Part shown: piece after piece, positions 8,579 to 17,951 of the stretch
Layout: the number at the start of each line of letters is the position of its first letter
How positions within the stretch are numbered: the stretch's first letter is position 1
DNA from: Candidatus Streptomyces philanthi
Lineage (GTDB): Bacteria; Actinomycetota; Actinomycetes; Streptomycetales; Streptomycetaceae
Length of the DNA stretch: 64,000 nt
Reading direction: 5' to 3'
Assembly (NCBI GenBank): GCA_018114805.1
Contig: CP073042.1
Span: 3,100,001 to 3,164,000, forward strand
The notes under the pieces: model-generated
What the model was told of the DNA's origin: nothing
Seen by the model: only the letters and a program-made list of their open reading frames with translations
Databases searched by the model: none
Translations under genes and position numbers: made by a program

Positions 8579-9090
8579 CCACGAGCCCCGTAGGCGAGAC
8601 GCCGCTGGAGCGGGAACTGCGCGAAGTCGCCGGTTCCGTCCCGGACCCCGAGCTGCCCGTGCTCAGCCTCGCCGAAATCGGCGTACTGCGCGGGCTGCGA
8701 GTGACCGGGCCCGGGCGGGTCGAGGTGGAGCTGACGCCGACGTACACCGGCTGCCCGGCGATCGAGACCATGTCCGCCGACATCGAGCAGGCACTGCACC
8801 AACACGGCATGCCAGAGGTAACGCTCCGCACGGTCTTCTCGCCGCCCTGGACCACCGACGCCATCAGCGCCGACGGTCGACGCAAGCTCAAGGAGTTCGG
8901 CATAGCCCCGCCGCGCGCCACCAGGCCGGCCATCAGCGGACCGGTGGCGGTGGACCTGGCCATCCGCTGCCCACACTGCGGCTCGACGCGCACCAGCCTG
9001 CTCAGCCGGTTCTCGTCCACCGCCTGCAAGGCGCTGCGCCGCTGTGAGTCCTGCCTCGAACCCTTCGACCACTTCAAGGAGCTGTCATGA
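8572..9090 (+). CDS. paaD: Epoxidase maturation protein PaaD
   Basis: The 172-residue protein combines a MIP18/SufT-like (DUF59) domain (VPDPELPVLSLAEIGVLR, TYTGCPAIE) with a C-terminal cysteine cluster (CPHCG...CKALRRCESC). PaaD is needed for assembly of the iron centres of the PaaABCE system; its likely role is Fe or Fe-S handling. The start is ATG 8572 or the adjacent GTG 8575, both overlapping the paaC stop. The stop overlaps the paaE ATG at 9087. Confidence 0.92.
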   Translation: MVTTSPVGETPLERELREVAGSVPDPELPVLSLAEIGVLRGLRVTGPGRVEVELTPTYTGCPAIETMSADIEQALHQHGMPEVTLRTVFSPPWTTDAISADGRRKLKEFGIAPPRATRPAISGPVAVDLAIRCPHCGSTRTSLLSRFSSTACKALRRCESCLEPFDHFKELS

Positions 9091-10256
9091 GCGCGGCTCG
9101 CCACAACGCCTTCCACCGGCTGCGGGTGACAGCAACCGAACAGCTCACCGACGACGCCGTGGCGATCACCTTCGCCGTCCCCCCCGACCTGCGAAGCCTC
9201 TACCGCTACACGCCCGGGCAGCACATCACCCTGCGCCGCTTCACCGGCAACACCGAGATACGCCGCACCTACTCGATCTACTCGCCGGCACTCGACGCGG
9301 ACGGCCCCACGAGCCTGCGCGTGGGCGTGCGACTCGTCGAGGGCGGTGAGTTCTCCACGTACGCGCTCAAGGAACTCGTCGTCGGTGACGAGGTGGAGGT
9401 GATGGCGCCAGCCGGCCGGTTCGTCCTCGACGTCGGCCCCGCGCCCCGGAGGGACGGCGCGGAGAACACAGACGAGACAGACGACGCGGACGACAGGGGC
9501 GGTCCGCAACGGAAGTCGGACCACGTCATCGACGGCGGACACTATGCGGCCATCGTCGGCGGCAGCGGCATCACTCCCGTGCTGTCGATCGTCGCGACCC
9601 TGCTGGCCCACCGCCCCACCGCCCGCTTCTGCCTGGTACGCAGCGACCGTTCAGCCGCTTCCACGATGTTCCTGGAGGAGGTCGCCGACCTCAAAGACCG
9701 CTATCCGGACCGCCTCCAGCTCGTGCACGCCCTCTCGCGCGAGGAACAACAGGTCGGGCTGCCGTCGGGCCGTCTCGACCGCGAGCGGCTGACCCGCCTA
9801 CTCCCCGCCCTGGTATCGGTGGCCAACGTGGACGGTTGGTTCCTGTGCGGGCCTTACGGGCTTGTACGGGCCGCCGACGCCGCCCTCAGCGAGCTGGGCG
9901 TTCCGCGTGCTCGCGTGCACCAGGAAATCTTCCACGTGGCAGACGACTCGCTACCCACCACCAGCAGCGTCGCCCCCGCTCACAGCACGGTGACCGCCAC
10001 CATGGACGGCAGGTCGGGCACCTGGCCCGTGGGCGGGACGGAATCCCTGCTGGAGACGGTGCTGCGCAATCGCGCCGACGCGCCGTACGCGTGCAAGGGC
10101 GGTGTCTGCGGCACCTGCCGGGCCTTCCTGGTCTCCGGCGAGATCAACATGGACCGTAACTTCGCGCTCGAAGCGGAGGAACTGGACGCGGGGTACGTGC
10201 TGGCCTGCCAGTCGCACCCGGTCAGCGAACAGGTGGAACTCGACTTCGACCGCTGA
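9087..10256 (+). CDS. paaE: 1,2-phenylacetyl-CoA epoxidase reductase PaaE
   Basis: The 389-residue flavoprotein passes electrons from NADPH through FAD and a plant-type 2Fe-2S cluster to PaaA. The FAD domain is at about residues 8-120 (RRTYSIYSPA), the NAD(P) domain follows (IVGGSGITPVLSI, about 155-165), and the ferredoxin domain is at the C-terminus (CKGGVCGTCRAFL...LACQ). An acidic insertion (about residues 125-150, DETDDADDRGG) separates the first two domains and is probably a surface loop. It ends the operon; a hairpin lies at 10427-10464. Confidence 0.94.
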   Translation: MSAARHNAFHRLRVTATEQLTDDAVAITFAVPPDLRSLYRYTPGQHITLRRFTGNTEIRRTYSIYSPALDADGPTSLRVGVRLVEGGEFSTYALKELVVGDEVEVMAPAGRFVLDVGPAPRRDGAENTDETDDADDRGGPQRKSDHVIDGGHYAAIVGGSGITPVLSIVATLLAHRPTARFCLVRSDRSAASTMFLEEVADLKDRYPDRLQLVHALSREEQQVGLPSGRLDRERLTRLLPALVSVANVDGWFLCGPYGLVRAADAALSELGVPRARVHQEIFHVADDSLPTTSSVAPAHSTVTATMDGRSGTWPVGGTESLLETVLRNRADAPYACKGGVCGTCRAFLVSGEINMDRNFALEAEELDAGYVLACQSHPVSEQVELDFDR

Positions 10257-10426
10257 ACAGCCGACGACGGTTGCGTTGGCGGGAACCCGCCGACGAGGCC
10301 GTCGGTGAAGCCGTGGGCAAGGCCGTCGATGAAGCGCCGGTCCGGGGCTACGGCTGGCTTCCAGCCGCACACGGCGGCCTCAGCACATGGTTTTCGCCGC
10401 ACCCACGCCGTAGCAGCGGCAGCGAC

Positions 10427-10464
10427 CACGACGGCCGGGCGACAACGCCCGGCCGTCCGTCGTG
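10427..10464. terminator. Bidirectional hairpin terminator between paaE and the rhodanese gene
   Basis: The arms CACGACGGCCGGGCG and CGCCCGGCCGTCCGTCGTG pair with one bulged base around the loop ACAA. It lies between two convergent genes, 170 bp after paaE and 15 bp from the rhodanese stop. Confidence 0.75.
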
Positions 10465-10478
10465 AGCTGGTTCACGCG

Positions 10479-10823
10479 TTACAGCACCGACGTGGGCTGC
10501 CCACCCTCGCTCACCATCGGGCGCCCCGCAGCATGCCAGGCCAGCATGCCGCCGCCGACGTTGACCGCGTCCAGGCCCTGCGCCATCAGGTACTGCGCCA
10601 CCTGCGCGGACCGCCCGCCCACACGACACACGACGTGCACCCTGCGGCCATCGGCAACCGCCTCGGTCAGTTCGCCGAACCGGGCCACGATCTCGCTCAT
10701 AGGCAAGTGCAACGCGCCTTCGGCGTGCCCCGCCGCCCACTCGTCGTCCTCACGGATATCCAGCAGGAAACCATCAGCCGGTACCGCCGCGGCCTCTACC
10801 TCGGGCATCTGGGCAAAAGCCAT
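10479..10823 (-). CDS. Single-domain rhodanese (sulfurtransferase)
   Basis: The 114-residue protein is one rhodanese domain: LLDIREDDEWAAGHAEGALHLPM at residues about 20-42, then the active-site loop CRVGGRSA with the catalytic cysteine near residue 70. It should move sulfane sulfur to an unknown acceptor. ATG 10823 has AGAGGT on the minus strand upstream. It is monocistronic and convergent with paaE. Confidence 0.9.
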   Translation of the reverse strand: MAFAQMPEVEAAAVPADGFLLDIREDDEWAAGHAEGALHLPMSEIVARFGELTEAVADGRRVHVVCRVGGRSAQVAQYLMAQGLDAVNVGGGMLAWHAAGRPMVSEGGQPTSVL

Positions 10824-11438
10824 CAAGGCACCTCTTCTTCTCTCGGTCTTCTCAGAGCTCATCCGGTATCCCCCACTCAATCGTGCAGGCCCGCGGCATC
10901 CCAAACCGACCGGGAGCTGTCTGTCCTCGCCCCCGGGCACCCTCGCTCTTCGTTCCTCGCTTCTCGCTCCTTGCCCCGACCGTCGTCTCTCGGGCCTGCG
11001 ACCAGCGGCCAGGCCCGACGCCGGGCGCGAGGCCCACGGGCCCGGGCTCGGGGGTGGCTGCGGGCTGGTGGGCTTGGTGGGCGGTCCTGGGGGCTTGGGG
11101 AGGCTCAGGAGGCGCGGGGCTTTGCGGGCGAGGCTCTGCGGGGGACAGGTTGGTGGGGGTAGTGATGGGGCAAGCTGGTAGTGGGGTGGGGGCATGAGGT
11201 TCATGAGGAGGCGGAGGCGTCTTGGGTAGCCGACGGGCCTGGAGTGCCGTGGCTGACGTTGTCGGCTCACCGAATTCGGTTACGGGCTTCGGGGGCTCCC
11301 CAGCCCCCCTCCCCCCAGCCCCACCCCACACCCCACACGCCCATCCAAAACACACCCCGCCACGCCCAGCCCCGCACAACAGCGCGCCGACCAACCGCCT
11401 ACCCCACCCGACGCGTTCGACCTGCCCCAGGCCGCGCG
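10824..11438. other. Long intergenic region, no gene seen; G-rich then C-rich
   Basis: No plausible coding frame is visible here. On the plus strand about 11030-11220 is strongly G-rich (many GGTGGG and GGGGGC runs) and about 11290-11430 is strongly C-rich (CCCCAGCCCC type). The two blocks could pair imperfectly. The rhodanese promoter must lie at the left end. Confidence 0.5.
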
Positions 11439-12284
11439 CTAGTTGAGCAGTTCCGCGAGTTGGGCCTCGCGCTCCGCGACCTGGGCGAGCAGTTGCTCGG
11501 CGATCTCCTCGAGCAGGCCGTCCGGGTCGTCCTGAGCCACCTTGATCATGGCGCCGATGGCGCTGGATTCCAGCTCCTCCGCCATGGTCGCCAGCAGTTC
11601 CTTCCGTGCGGCGAGCCATTCGAGCCGGGCGTACAGCTCCTCGCTGCGGCTGGGCCACTGCGGCTCGGGGGGCAGGCCGGACTCCCACTCCTCGGCTAGT
11701 ACGAGTAGTTCCTCGGCGTTGCCGTCCGCGTAGGCGGCGTTGACCCGGACGAGGAACGCCTCCCGGCGCTCCCGCTCGGCGTCCTCGCGGGCCAGATCGG
11801 GGTGGGCCTTGCGGACCAGGTCGCGGAAGATACGGCGGGCCTCGTCACTGGGCCTGACCCGGGGCGGCGGCTTGACCGAGCGTTCGGTGAGCATCGACTG
11901 CGCCTCCGGAGAGATCCCGTCGGAGTCCATCCAGCCCTGGAACAGCTCCTCCACCTGCGGCATGGGCAGCACCAACGAACGCGCCTCCCGCGCCCGGCGC
12001 AGGTCTTCCTCGTCGCCCGACCGCACCGCGATCGCTTCCGCGATCAGGGCGTCGAGTTCGTCCAGCCGCGTGTACATGGGGCCGAGACGTTGGTGGTGCA
12101 GCCGGGAAAAGTTCTCCACCTCGACCCGGAAGGTCTCCAAGGCGATCTCGAACTCGATCAACGCCTGCTCGGCGGCCCGCACCGCGCGCTCTAGCCGTTC
12201 CTCGGGGCGTGGCGGGGACCCCGGCGCGGAGTCTGCTTGCTGCTGGCGCGCTTCCTCGTTCGTCTGCGCTTCGGGGTTCGTCAC
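11439..12284 (-). CDS. J-domain protein with N-terminal coiled coil
   Basis: The 281-residue protein has a long charged helical N-terminus (about residues 25-105, coiled-coil-like) and a J-domain core at about 145-185 with HPD at 161-163 in RRIFRDLVRKAHPDLA. HPD is the motif by which J-proteins stimulate Hsp70 (DnaK). There is no Gly/Phe or zinc region, so it is a specialised co-chaperone, not DnaJ. The C-terminus is again Glu/Leu-rich helix. Partners are unknown. Confidence 0.8.
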   Translation of the reverse strand: MTNPEAQTNEEARQQQADSAPGSPPRPEERLERAVRAAEQALIEFEIALETFRVEVENFSRLHHQRLGPMYTRLDELDALIAEAIAVRSGDEEDLRRAREARSLVLPMPQVEELFQGWMDSDGISPEAQSMLTERSVKPPPRVRPSDEARRIFRDLVRKAHPDLAREDAERERREAFLVRVNAAYADGNAEELLVLAEEWESGLPPEPQWPSRSEELYARLEWLAARKELLATMAEELESSAIGAMIKVAQDDPDGLLEEIAEQLLAQVAEREAQLAELLN

Positions 12285-12328
12285 GCAGCCAGCCTACGGG
12301 CCACCTCGCCAGCCCCGCCGCGTCCGGT

Positions 12329-13836
12329 TCACACGCCGAGTTCGGTCGCTATTCGCCCGGTCCGCACGGCGGTGACCAGGTGCGCGTGGTCGGCCTCGGT
12401 GCGGTCCGCGTAGGCCGTCGCGAACTCCGCCATCGCCTCGTCCAGCTCCTCCCCCTTACCGCAGTAACCGCCGATGACGCGCGGGTCCGCGCTGTGTGAG
12501 TGGGCCCGGGCCAGCAGCGCGCCCGTCATCCGGCCGTAGTCGTCGAACTGGTCCGCGGCCAGGGCCGCCGGGTCCACGCTTCCCTTGCGGTTGCGGAACT
12601 GCCGCACCTGGTACGGCCGCCCGGCCACCGTCGTCCAGCCCAGCAACTGGTCGCTGACCACCTGTATCCGCTTCTGCCCGAGCACCACGCGCCTGCCCTC
12701 GTGTCGCTCGGTCACGGACGCGGGTGCCGCGCTCCAGCGCGGGTCCAAAGAGATCTTTCTCACATGCGGGAGCAGCGCGGAGGGCCTGGCCTCCTTCACC
12801 TGAAGCACCAGCGGCTCGCCACGGTGGTCGAGCAGCAGCACCACGTACGAGCGAGTGCCGACGCTGCCGGTGCCGACCACGCGGAAGGCCACGTCGTGCA
12901 CCGCGTACCGGGCCAGCAGCGGCAGTCGGTCCTCCGGCAGGGTGCGCAGGTACTCCCCGAGCGCCAGGGTCACTGCCGCGGCCTCCTCGTCGGGCACCCG
13001 GCGCAGGACCGGCGGGGCATCCACGAAGCGTCGTCCGCCGTCGGGCGTGGTCTCGGTCGAGCGGGCCGCGAAGCGCGCGCTGGTGTTGCGCCGGGCCTTC
13101 TCCGAGACCCGTTCCAGCGTGCCGAGCAGGTCCCTCGCGTCCGTGTGGGAGACGAGTTCCTCGTCGGCTATGGCGGTTCCACGCCTCGGCGGTCGGCAGT
13201 TTGGCGAGCAACCGCATTGGTGCGGCGGTAGGCGCCCGCCGCGTCCCGGGCCGCCACGCGGCACACCTCTTCGCCCGCGCCGGCCTCGCGCCCCGCGAGC
13301 ACCAGCGAGGCCGCGAGCCGCTTGAGGTCCCACTCCCAGGGTCCGTACACGGTCTCGTTGAAGTCGTTGAGGTCCATGACCAGCCGCCCGCGGGCGTCCC
13401 CGTACAGGCCGAAGTTGGCCGCGTGCGCGTCCCCGCACACCTGCGGCCCGATGCCGGTCACGGGCCCGCAGGCCAGGTCGTGAGCCATCAGGCCGGCCGT
13501 ACCGCGCAGGAAGGCGAACGGGGAGGCCACCATGCGGCCGACGCGGATGGGGACCAGTTCCGCCAGCCGCCCGGTGTTGGACTCGCGCACGGCGGTGACG
13601 GCGTCGGGGCGTTGGCAGTCCGGCTCGAAGCGGGCGTGCGCGTGGCGCGACATCCGCTCCCGCAACGCTTTCCCCTCGCGCTTCCCCAGGCCGGCCCCGT
13701 CGCGCCGAGCGAAGCCCGGCACGTGCGGCACCCGCTCCCCGCACGCCACACGCTCCACCACGGCCACGTCAGACGCGTCCACGTCAAACATGACCTCGTC
13801 TGTCACGACCGCGTCGGAACCGCTCTCGGCAGCCAC
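12329..13836 (-). pseudogene. DUF2252 family protein, frameshifted
   Basis: The N-terminal half (ELVPIRVGRM...GDAHAANFGLYGD...DLNDFNETVYGPWEWDLKRL) reads in one frame from about 13836 to 13220. A short stretch (LLAKLPTAEAWN) is in a second frame, and the C-terminal half (from TAIADEEL through GTGSVGTRSYVVLLL to the stop at 12329) is in a third. Two shifts therefore lie near 13215 and 13175. DUF2252 proteins have a kinase-like fold and no firm function. The proposed GTG start at 13836 follows GGGGAGG on the minus strand. The gene is divergent from a MarR regulator at 14088. Confidence 0.8.
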
Positions 13837-14087
13837 CGTTTCGACCTCCCCATCCCCGTCACGCACCCGAATCGGTGCGTGTGAGGGAACGGTACAGACA
13901 GGGCGCGAGGTCGGTGACGGCCTGTGGGTAACCTCGTGATGTGGCACTCGGCAGTGCCACGTTCGAGTGGCCGCCACTACCAGAGGGGTGGCCTGACCAG
14001 CGGGAACGTCACGTCGGGCAGTACGCCCTACTGTGGATAGGGCCTTGTCGCAAGGAAACCGCAACCGGGAGGACGAGGAGAAGCGTG

Positions 14088-14519
14088 GTGGATCGAGACG
14101 CCTCCGTGGAGACCATCCGGCGTGAGATGACCACCTTCGCCCGGCGGGCCCGCGCCGTGGCCGCCCGCATTCACCCCGAGCTGTCGCTGGTCTCCTTCAC
14201 ACTGCTCGCGCACCTGGAGGACTCGGACGGCTGCCGCGCCACCGACCTCGCGGCGCACTACCTCCTGGACAAGTCCACCGTCAGCCGCCAGATGTCCGCC
14301 CTGGAGCGACTCGGATACGTCGAGCGCCGGACGGACCCCGCCGACTACCGGGTACAGGTCCTGCACCTCACCGCGTCCGGCACCGAGGTCCTCCGCGGCG
14401 TGACCGCCAGCCGCCGGGCCCTCATGCAGCGCCGCCTCGCGAACTGGGACGTCGGCGACCTCGAACAGTTCGCGACGTACCTTCGCCGCTACAACGCGAC
14501 GAGCGACCCCCTCGACTGA
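14088..14519 (+). CDS. MarR family transcriptional regulator
   Basis: The 143-residue protein has a MarR winged helix: TDLAAHYLLDKSTVSRQMSALERLGYVERR is the DNA-binding part and DPADYRVQVLHLT the wing. GTG 14088 is chosen because GAGGAG (14075-14080) is spaced 7 bases before it; GTG 14085 is also possible. It is divergent from the DUF2252 gene and may regulate that or itself. No target operator is obvious. Confidence 0.88.
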   Translation: MDRDASVETIRREMTTFARRARAVAARIHPELSLVSFTLLAHLEDSDGCRATDLAAHYLLDKSTVSRQMSALERLGYVERRTDPADYRVQVLHLTASGTEVLRGVTASRRALMQRRLANWDVGDLEQFATYLRRYNATSDPLD

Positions 14520-14708
14520 CGCCCCGCCCCACGCGTACGCGACGCGCCCACGCACACGCCCGCTTCGCGGCCCGCCCGCCTACGCCCGCACCACGCGCAC
14601 GTGCGCGCCACACTACGCTCACGTGCGCGCCACACTCATGCGCACACCACGGTCACGGTCACATCCGCACCCGGTCACACCCGCGCCACGCTCCCGTTCG
14701 CACCGCGC

Positions 14709-15062
14709 TCACGTGCGGAAACGGTCGGGGCACTGGCCGCCGTCCGGCAGGTACGTCTCAGCCCAGGCGCCGAGGGCCTTGAGCGCGGGCTCCATGGCCT
14801 CGCCACCCTTGGTGAGGCGGTAGAAGACCCGCAGCGGCGGACCGGGGTCCACCTAGCGGGAGACCAGTCCGACGGCGGCCAGTTCCGAGAGCCGGTCGGA
14901 CAGCATGCGCTCGCTGATCCCGGGGATGGCCCGGCGCAGCTCGGCGAAGTTGCCGCCGCCGTTCATCAGCGTGGCCACGATCAGGCCGGTCCAGCGCTTA
15001 CCGAACAGCCCGAAGACGCGCGTCACGCCGTGCCTGCAGCTGTGTTCGGTCGCGTCCGTCAT
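14709..15062 (-). pseudogene. HxlR family regulator with premature stop
   Basis: From ATG 15062 the protein reads HGVTRVFGLFGKRWTGLIVATLM and on to SDRLSELAAVGLVSR, typical of the HxlR winged helix. It then meets TAG at 14853-14855 (codon 70). Beyond it the same frame continues normally (VDPGPPLRVFYRLTKGGEAM...) to a TGA at 14709-14711. The full length would be 117 residues, normal for the family. A single-base change (GAG to TAG) would explain it. The gene is divergent from an azoreductase remnant, its probable target. Confidence 0.85.
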
Positions 15063-15237
15063 GACCTCAGGGTACCGCTCAACCCTTCGGAGCTATAAAA
15101 AAGTAAGCTGCTGTTTTATCAATAGGTACGTACGGAAGTTCGGCCACAGGCCGCTCCGTGCGACGTCGGCAGCGCCGACCACACCCCTTGTCACGCCCTT
15201 GTCACGTCCCAAGACGTACGGATCACGGAGGCACGCC

Positions 15238-15860
15238 ATGCCCACCCTGCTGCACCTCGACTCGTCGCTCTACTCGCTGGACGCCTCCGCCTCGCGCGCC
15301 GTGACGTCGTCCTTGCGCAAGGCATTGGGAGGAGCAGCACCCGAACGGCACGGTCATCTACCGGGACCTGGCCGCCGACCCGCTGCCGCACATCGACGAG
15401 ATATCCGCGACCGCCGGCTTCTCCGACCCCGCCGAGCACACCCCCGAGCAGCAGGCCGCCTTCGCCCTGCGCGTCGAGCTCGCCGAGGAGCTGGAGCGGG
15501 CGGACGCGGTGCTCATCGGCGCCCCGATGTACAACTTCACGATCCCCTCCACCCTCAAGACGTGGCTAGACCAGGTGATCATCGTGGGCCGTACGGCGGG
15601 CGAGGCCCCGTCGGCGGCGGGCACCCCGGTGGTGGCCAGCCGCGGCGGCTCGTACGCGCCCGGTACTTCCGAGGGAATCCTTCGAGTTTGTCCAGAACTA
15701 CCTGGAGAAGGCCCTGAACGGCATGCTCGCCCTCGACGTGGACTTCATCGTTCCCGAGCTGACCCTCGCCCGCACCACGCCGGCCATGGCGGACCTCGTC
15801 GAACTGTCCGACGCCTCGCACGCCAAGGCCAAGGCCCTGGCCGCGCGCTTCGGAGCCTGA
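15238..15860 (+). pseudogene. FMN-dependent NADH-azoreductase, frameshifted
   Basis: The ATG at 15238 follows GGAGG and opens a flavodoxin-fold quinone/azo reductase (TLLHLDSSLYSLDASASRAV). Near 15327 the frame shifts to one carrying RADAVLIGAPMYNFTIPSTLKTWLDQVI, the FMN and substrate region. Near 15675 it shifts again to the C-terminal part (ALNGMLALDVDFIVPELTLA...FGA) with a stop at 15858-15860. When repaired it would have about 207 residues. Both this gene and its divergent HxlR regulator are broken. Confidence 0.85.
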
Positions 15861-16020
15861 CTCGACGCGGCACCTGCGCCGACGCGGGCCTGGAGCACGG
15901 CGCGGGGTTGGCGGCAACGGGCGTTCACCCACACGCCGCCACACCGCACCACGTACCCGGCCGTCACCCCGCACGCCGCACCGGCCCGTCGAACGCGGCA
16001 CGCCGCACGCGGATACAACG

Positions 16021-16063
16021 AAAGAACCCCCTCCCCGGATTTCTCCGGAGCGGGGGTTCTTTT
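16021..16063 (-). terminator. Terminator after tRNA-Leu
   Basis: AAAGAACCCCC and GGGGGTTCTTTT pair around an inner hairpin (TCCCCGGA / TCCGGAG). It follows the 3' end of the minus-strand tRNA by a few bases and has T-runs on both strands, so it may also stop transcription from the left. Confidence 0.85.
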
Positions 16064-16068
16064 ATCTG

Positions 16069-16152
16069 TGCGCGAGGGGGGAGTTGAACCCCCACGCCCT
16101 TTCGGGCACTGGAACCTGAATCCAGCGCGTCTGCCTATTCCGCCACCCGCGC
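16069..16152 (-). tRNA. tRNA-Leu (anticodon CAG)
   Basis: On the minus strand GCGCGGG at the 5' end pairs with CTCGCGC at the 3' end. The anticodon stem CTGGA/TCCAG encloses the loop TTCAGGT with anticodon CAG. A long variable arm (GTGCCCGAAAGGGCGT) marks it as class II, and the T arm reads GGGGGTTCAACTCCCCC. The discriminator is A, and no CCA is encoded. Confidence 0.95.
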
Positions 16153-16534
16153 ATGGGTAGCCCCATGGGACTTGCTCACCTTAAGTGATGTACTTCTCCG
16201 ATCGAAATGGACCGGTGAGGAGCCATCCGCTTTCGGTGTGGGCGCCTTCCGACATCCAGAAGATTAGCACGCTGGCCGGGGTGGCTTCACATCCGTTATC
16301 GGCACCCCATCGGCCGAGAGACCCCCAGACGACCCGGGGACCCCCTCAGTTGCGGGACACTAGCTCTGGGGCACATCTACGATCCCGGTGAATGGGGGAC
16401 ACTCCGCTGTGAGGTGGTGACACTCCTCGCACCGGGCCAGGAAGGGGAACCAGCCGATTTCCCGACGCGTGGATACGATCAGTAAGCAGTATCAAGACGA
16501 CACGACCGAGGAAGACTAAGGAAGGAGGTGCCCC
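16153..16534 (+). promoter_or_regulatory. Upstream region of the fhaA operon
   Basis: There is no gene between tRNA-Leu and fhaA. The region must hold the tRNA promoter (left end) and the promoter of the six-gene signalling operon. I see no clear consensus promoter. A strong Shine-Dalgarno AAGGAGGTG at 16522-16530 ends it. Confidence 0.4.
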
Positions 16535-17389
16535 GTGGGAGTACTGAAGCGCTTCGAGCAGCGTCTCGAAGGTCTCGTGAACGGCACCTTCGCCAAGGTG
16601 TTCAAGTCCGAGGTCCAGCCGGTCGAGATCGCGGGGGCACTCCAGCGTGAGTGCGACAACAACGCCACCATCTGGAACCGCGACCGCACCGTCGTCCCCA
16701 ATGACTTCATCGTCGAGCTGAGCGCGCCGGACTTCGAGCGGCTCAGCCCGTACTCGGGGCAGCTCGGTGACGAGTTGTCCGGCATGGTCGGCGACTACGC
16801 CCAGCAGCAGCGCTACACCTTCATGGGCACCATCAAGGTGCACCTGGAGAAGGCCGACGACCTCGACACCGGTCTGTACCGGGTTCGCAGCCGCACGCTC
16901 GCCGCGAGTCAGAGTCAGAGCCCGCAGCCGGGTCCGGCCGCGGGGCAGCCGCCCGGGCAGGGCGGGCAGGGACTGGGATTGCGGGCGGTGCCGCCCCGCG
17001 GAGGGCACGCGCCCGGTGGCCAGCCGCCCATGCCCAGCGCCCCGCCGCCCGGCGCGCGTCCCGCGCCGCGGCCGGGTCAGCCGGGCGCCGGGCCGCACCA
17101 GGGAGCACAGACGCGGCGGTGGATCGAGATCAACGGCACCCGCCATCAGATTTCCCGGCCCACTCTGGTGCTGGGTCGGAGCACGGACGCTGACGTGCGG
17201 ATCGACGATCCGGGCGTCTCGCGCCGGCATTGCGAGATCCGGGTCGGAACGCCCTCGACGGTCCAGGATCTGGGATCGACCAACGGCATCGTGGTAGACG
17301 GACAGCACACCACGCGCGCTACGCTCCGCGACGGCTCCCGCGTCGTCGTGGGCAGCACCACCATCGTTTATCGGCAAGCCGAAGGGTGA
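16535..17389 (+). CDS. fhaA: FHA domain protein FhaA (DUF3662 plus FHA)
   Basis: The 284-residue protein has an N-terminal DUF3662 domain (GVLKRFEQRLEGLVNGTFAK, residues about 1-125), a Pro/Gly-rich linker (about 130-190), and a C-terminal FHA domain (VLGRSTDADVRIDDPGVSRRHCEI...DLGSTNGIVVDG). FHA domains bind phosphothreonine, here probably on PknB substrates such as the MurJ/CwlM system known in mycobacteria. GTG 16535 follows an excellent ribosome binding site. It is the first gene of fhaA-fhaB-PP2C-rodA-pbpA-pknB. Confidence 0.92.
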   Translation: MGVLKRFEQRLEGLVNGTFAKVFKSEVQPVEIAGALQRECDNNATIWNRDRTVVPNDFIVELSAPDFERLSPYSGQLGDELSGMVGDYAQQQRYTFMGTIKVHLEKADDLDTGLYRVRSRTLAASQSQSPQPGPAAGQPPGQGGQGLGLRAVPPRGGHAPGGQPPMPSAPPPGARPAPRPGQPGAGPHQGAQTRRWIEINGTRHQISRPTLVLGRSTDADVRIDDPGVSRRHCEIRVGTPSTVQDLGSTNGIVVDGQHTTRATLRDGSRVVVGSTTIVYRQAEG

Positions 17390-17399
17390 AGCGGGGGCA

Positions 17400-17921
17400 A
17401 TGTCAGAGCTGACCCTCACGGTCATGCGGTTGGGTTTCCTCGCCGTACTGTGGCTGTTCGTCATCGTGGCCGTACAGGTCATCCGCAGCGATCTGTTCGG
17501 TACGCGGGTGACCCAGCGCGGGTCGCGGCGCGGCAGCGACCGGGCGCAGCGGCAGCAGGCGGGCCCGCCACAGCAGCGGCAGCAACAGCAGTCCGGCGGC
17601 CGGGGGGGCGGTCGGCAGCGGCGCGGCGCCCCAACCAAGCTGGTGGTGTCCGAGGGCACCCTCACCGGTACCACCGTCGCCCTCCAGGGCCAGACGATCT
17701 CGCTCGGTCGGGCCCACGACTCGACGATTGTGCTGGACGACGACTACGCCTCCAGCAGGCATGCCAGGATCTATCCAGACCGTGACGAGCAGTGGATCGT
17801 CGAGGATCTCGGGTCCACGAACGGTACGTATCTCGACCGGACCCGGCTCACCACGCCGACGCCGATTCCGCTCGGTGCGCGGGTCCGCATCGGCAAGACC
17901 GTCATCGAGCTGCGGAAGTAG
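17400..17921 (+). CDS. fhaB: FHA domain membrane protein FhaB (FipA-like)
   Basis: The 173-residue protein begins with one transmembrane helix (LGFLAVLWLFVIVAVQVI), followed by a Gln/Arg-rich linker and a C-terminal FHA domain with the conserved GRAHDSTIVLDDDYASSRHARI and LGSTNGTYLD. It should act at the membrane as a phosphothreonine reader linking PknB to divisome or elongasome proteins, as FipA does in mycobacteria. It starts 11 bases after fhaA. Confidence 0.92.
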   Translation: MSELTLTVMRLGFLAVLWLFVIVAVQVIRSDLFGTRVTQRGSRRGSDRAQRQQAGPPQQRQQQQSGGRGGGRQRRGAPTKLVVSEGTLTGTTVALQGQTISLGRAHDSTIVLDDDYASSRHARIYPDRDEQWIVEDLGSTNGTYLDRTRLTTPTPIPLGARVRIGKTVIELRK

Positions 17922-17951
17922 TAGGAACATGACGACCGGAGGGTGGGCACC

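Noticed and set aside
14032..14040. TGTGGATAG as a further DnaA box upstream of the MarR gene
   Set aside because: A single degenerate nonamer without neighbours is expected by chance in 64 kb.
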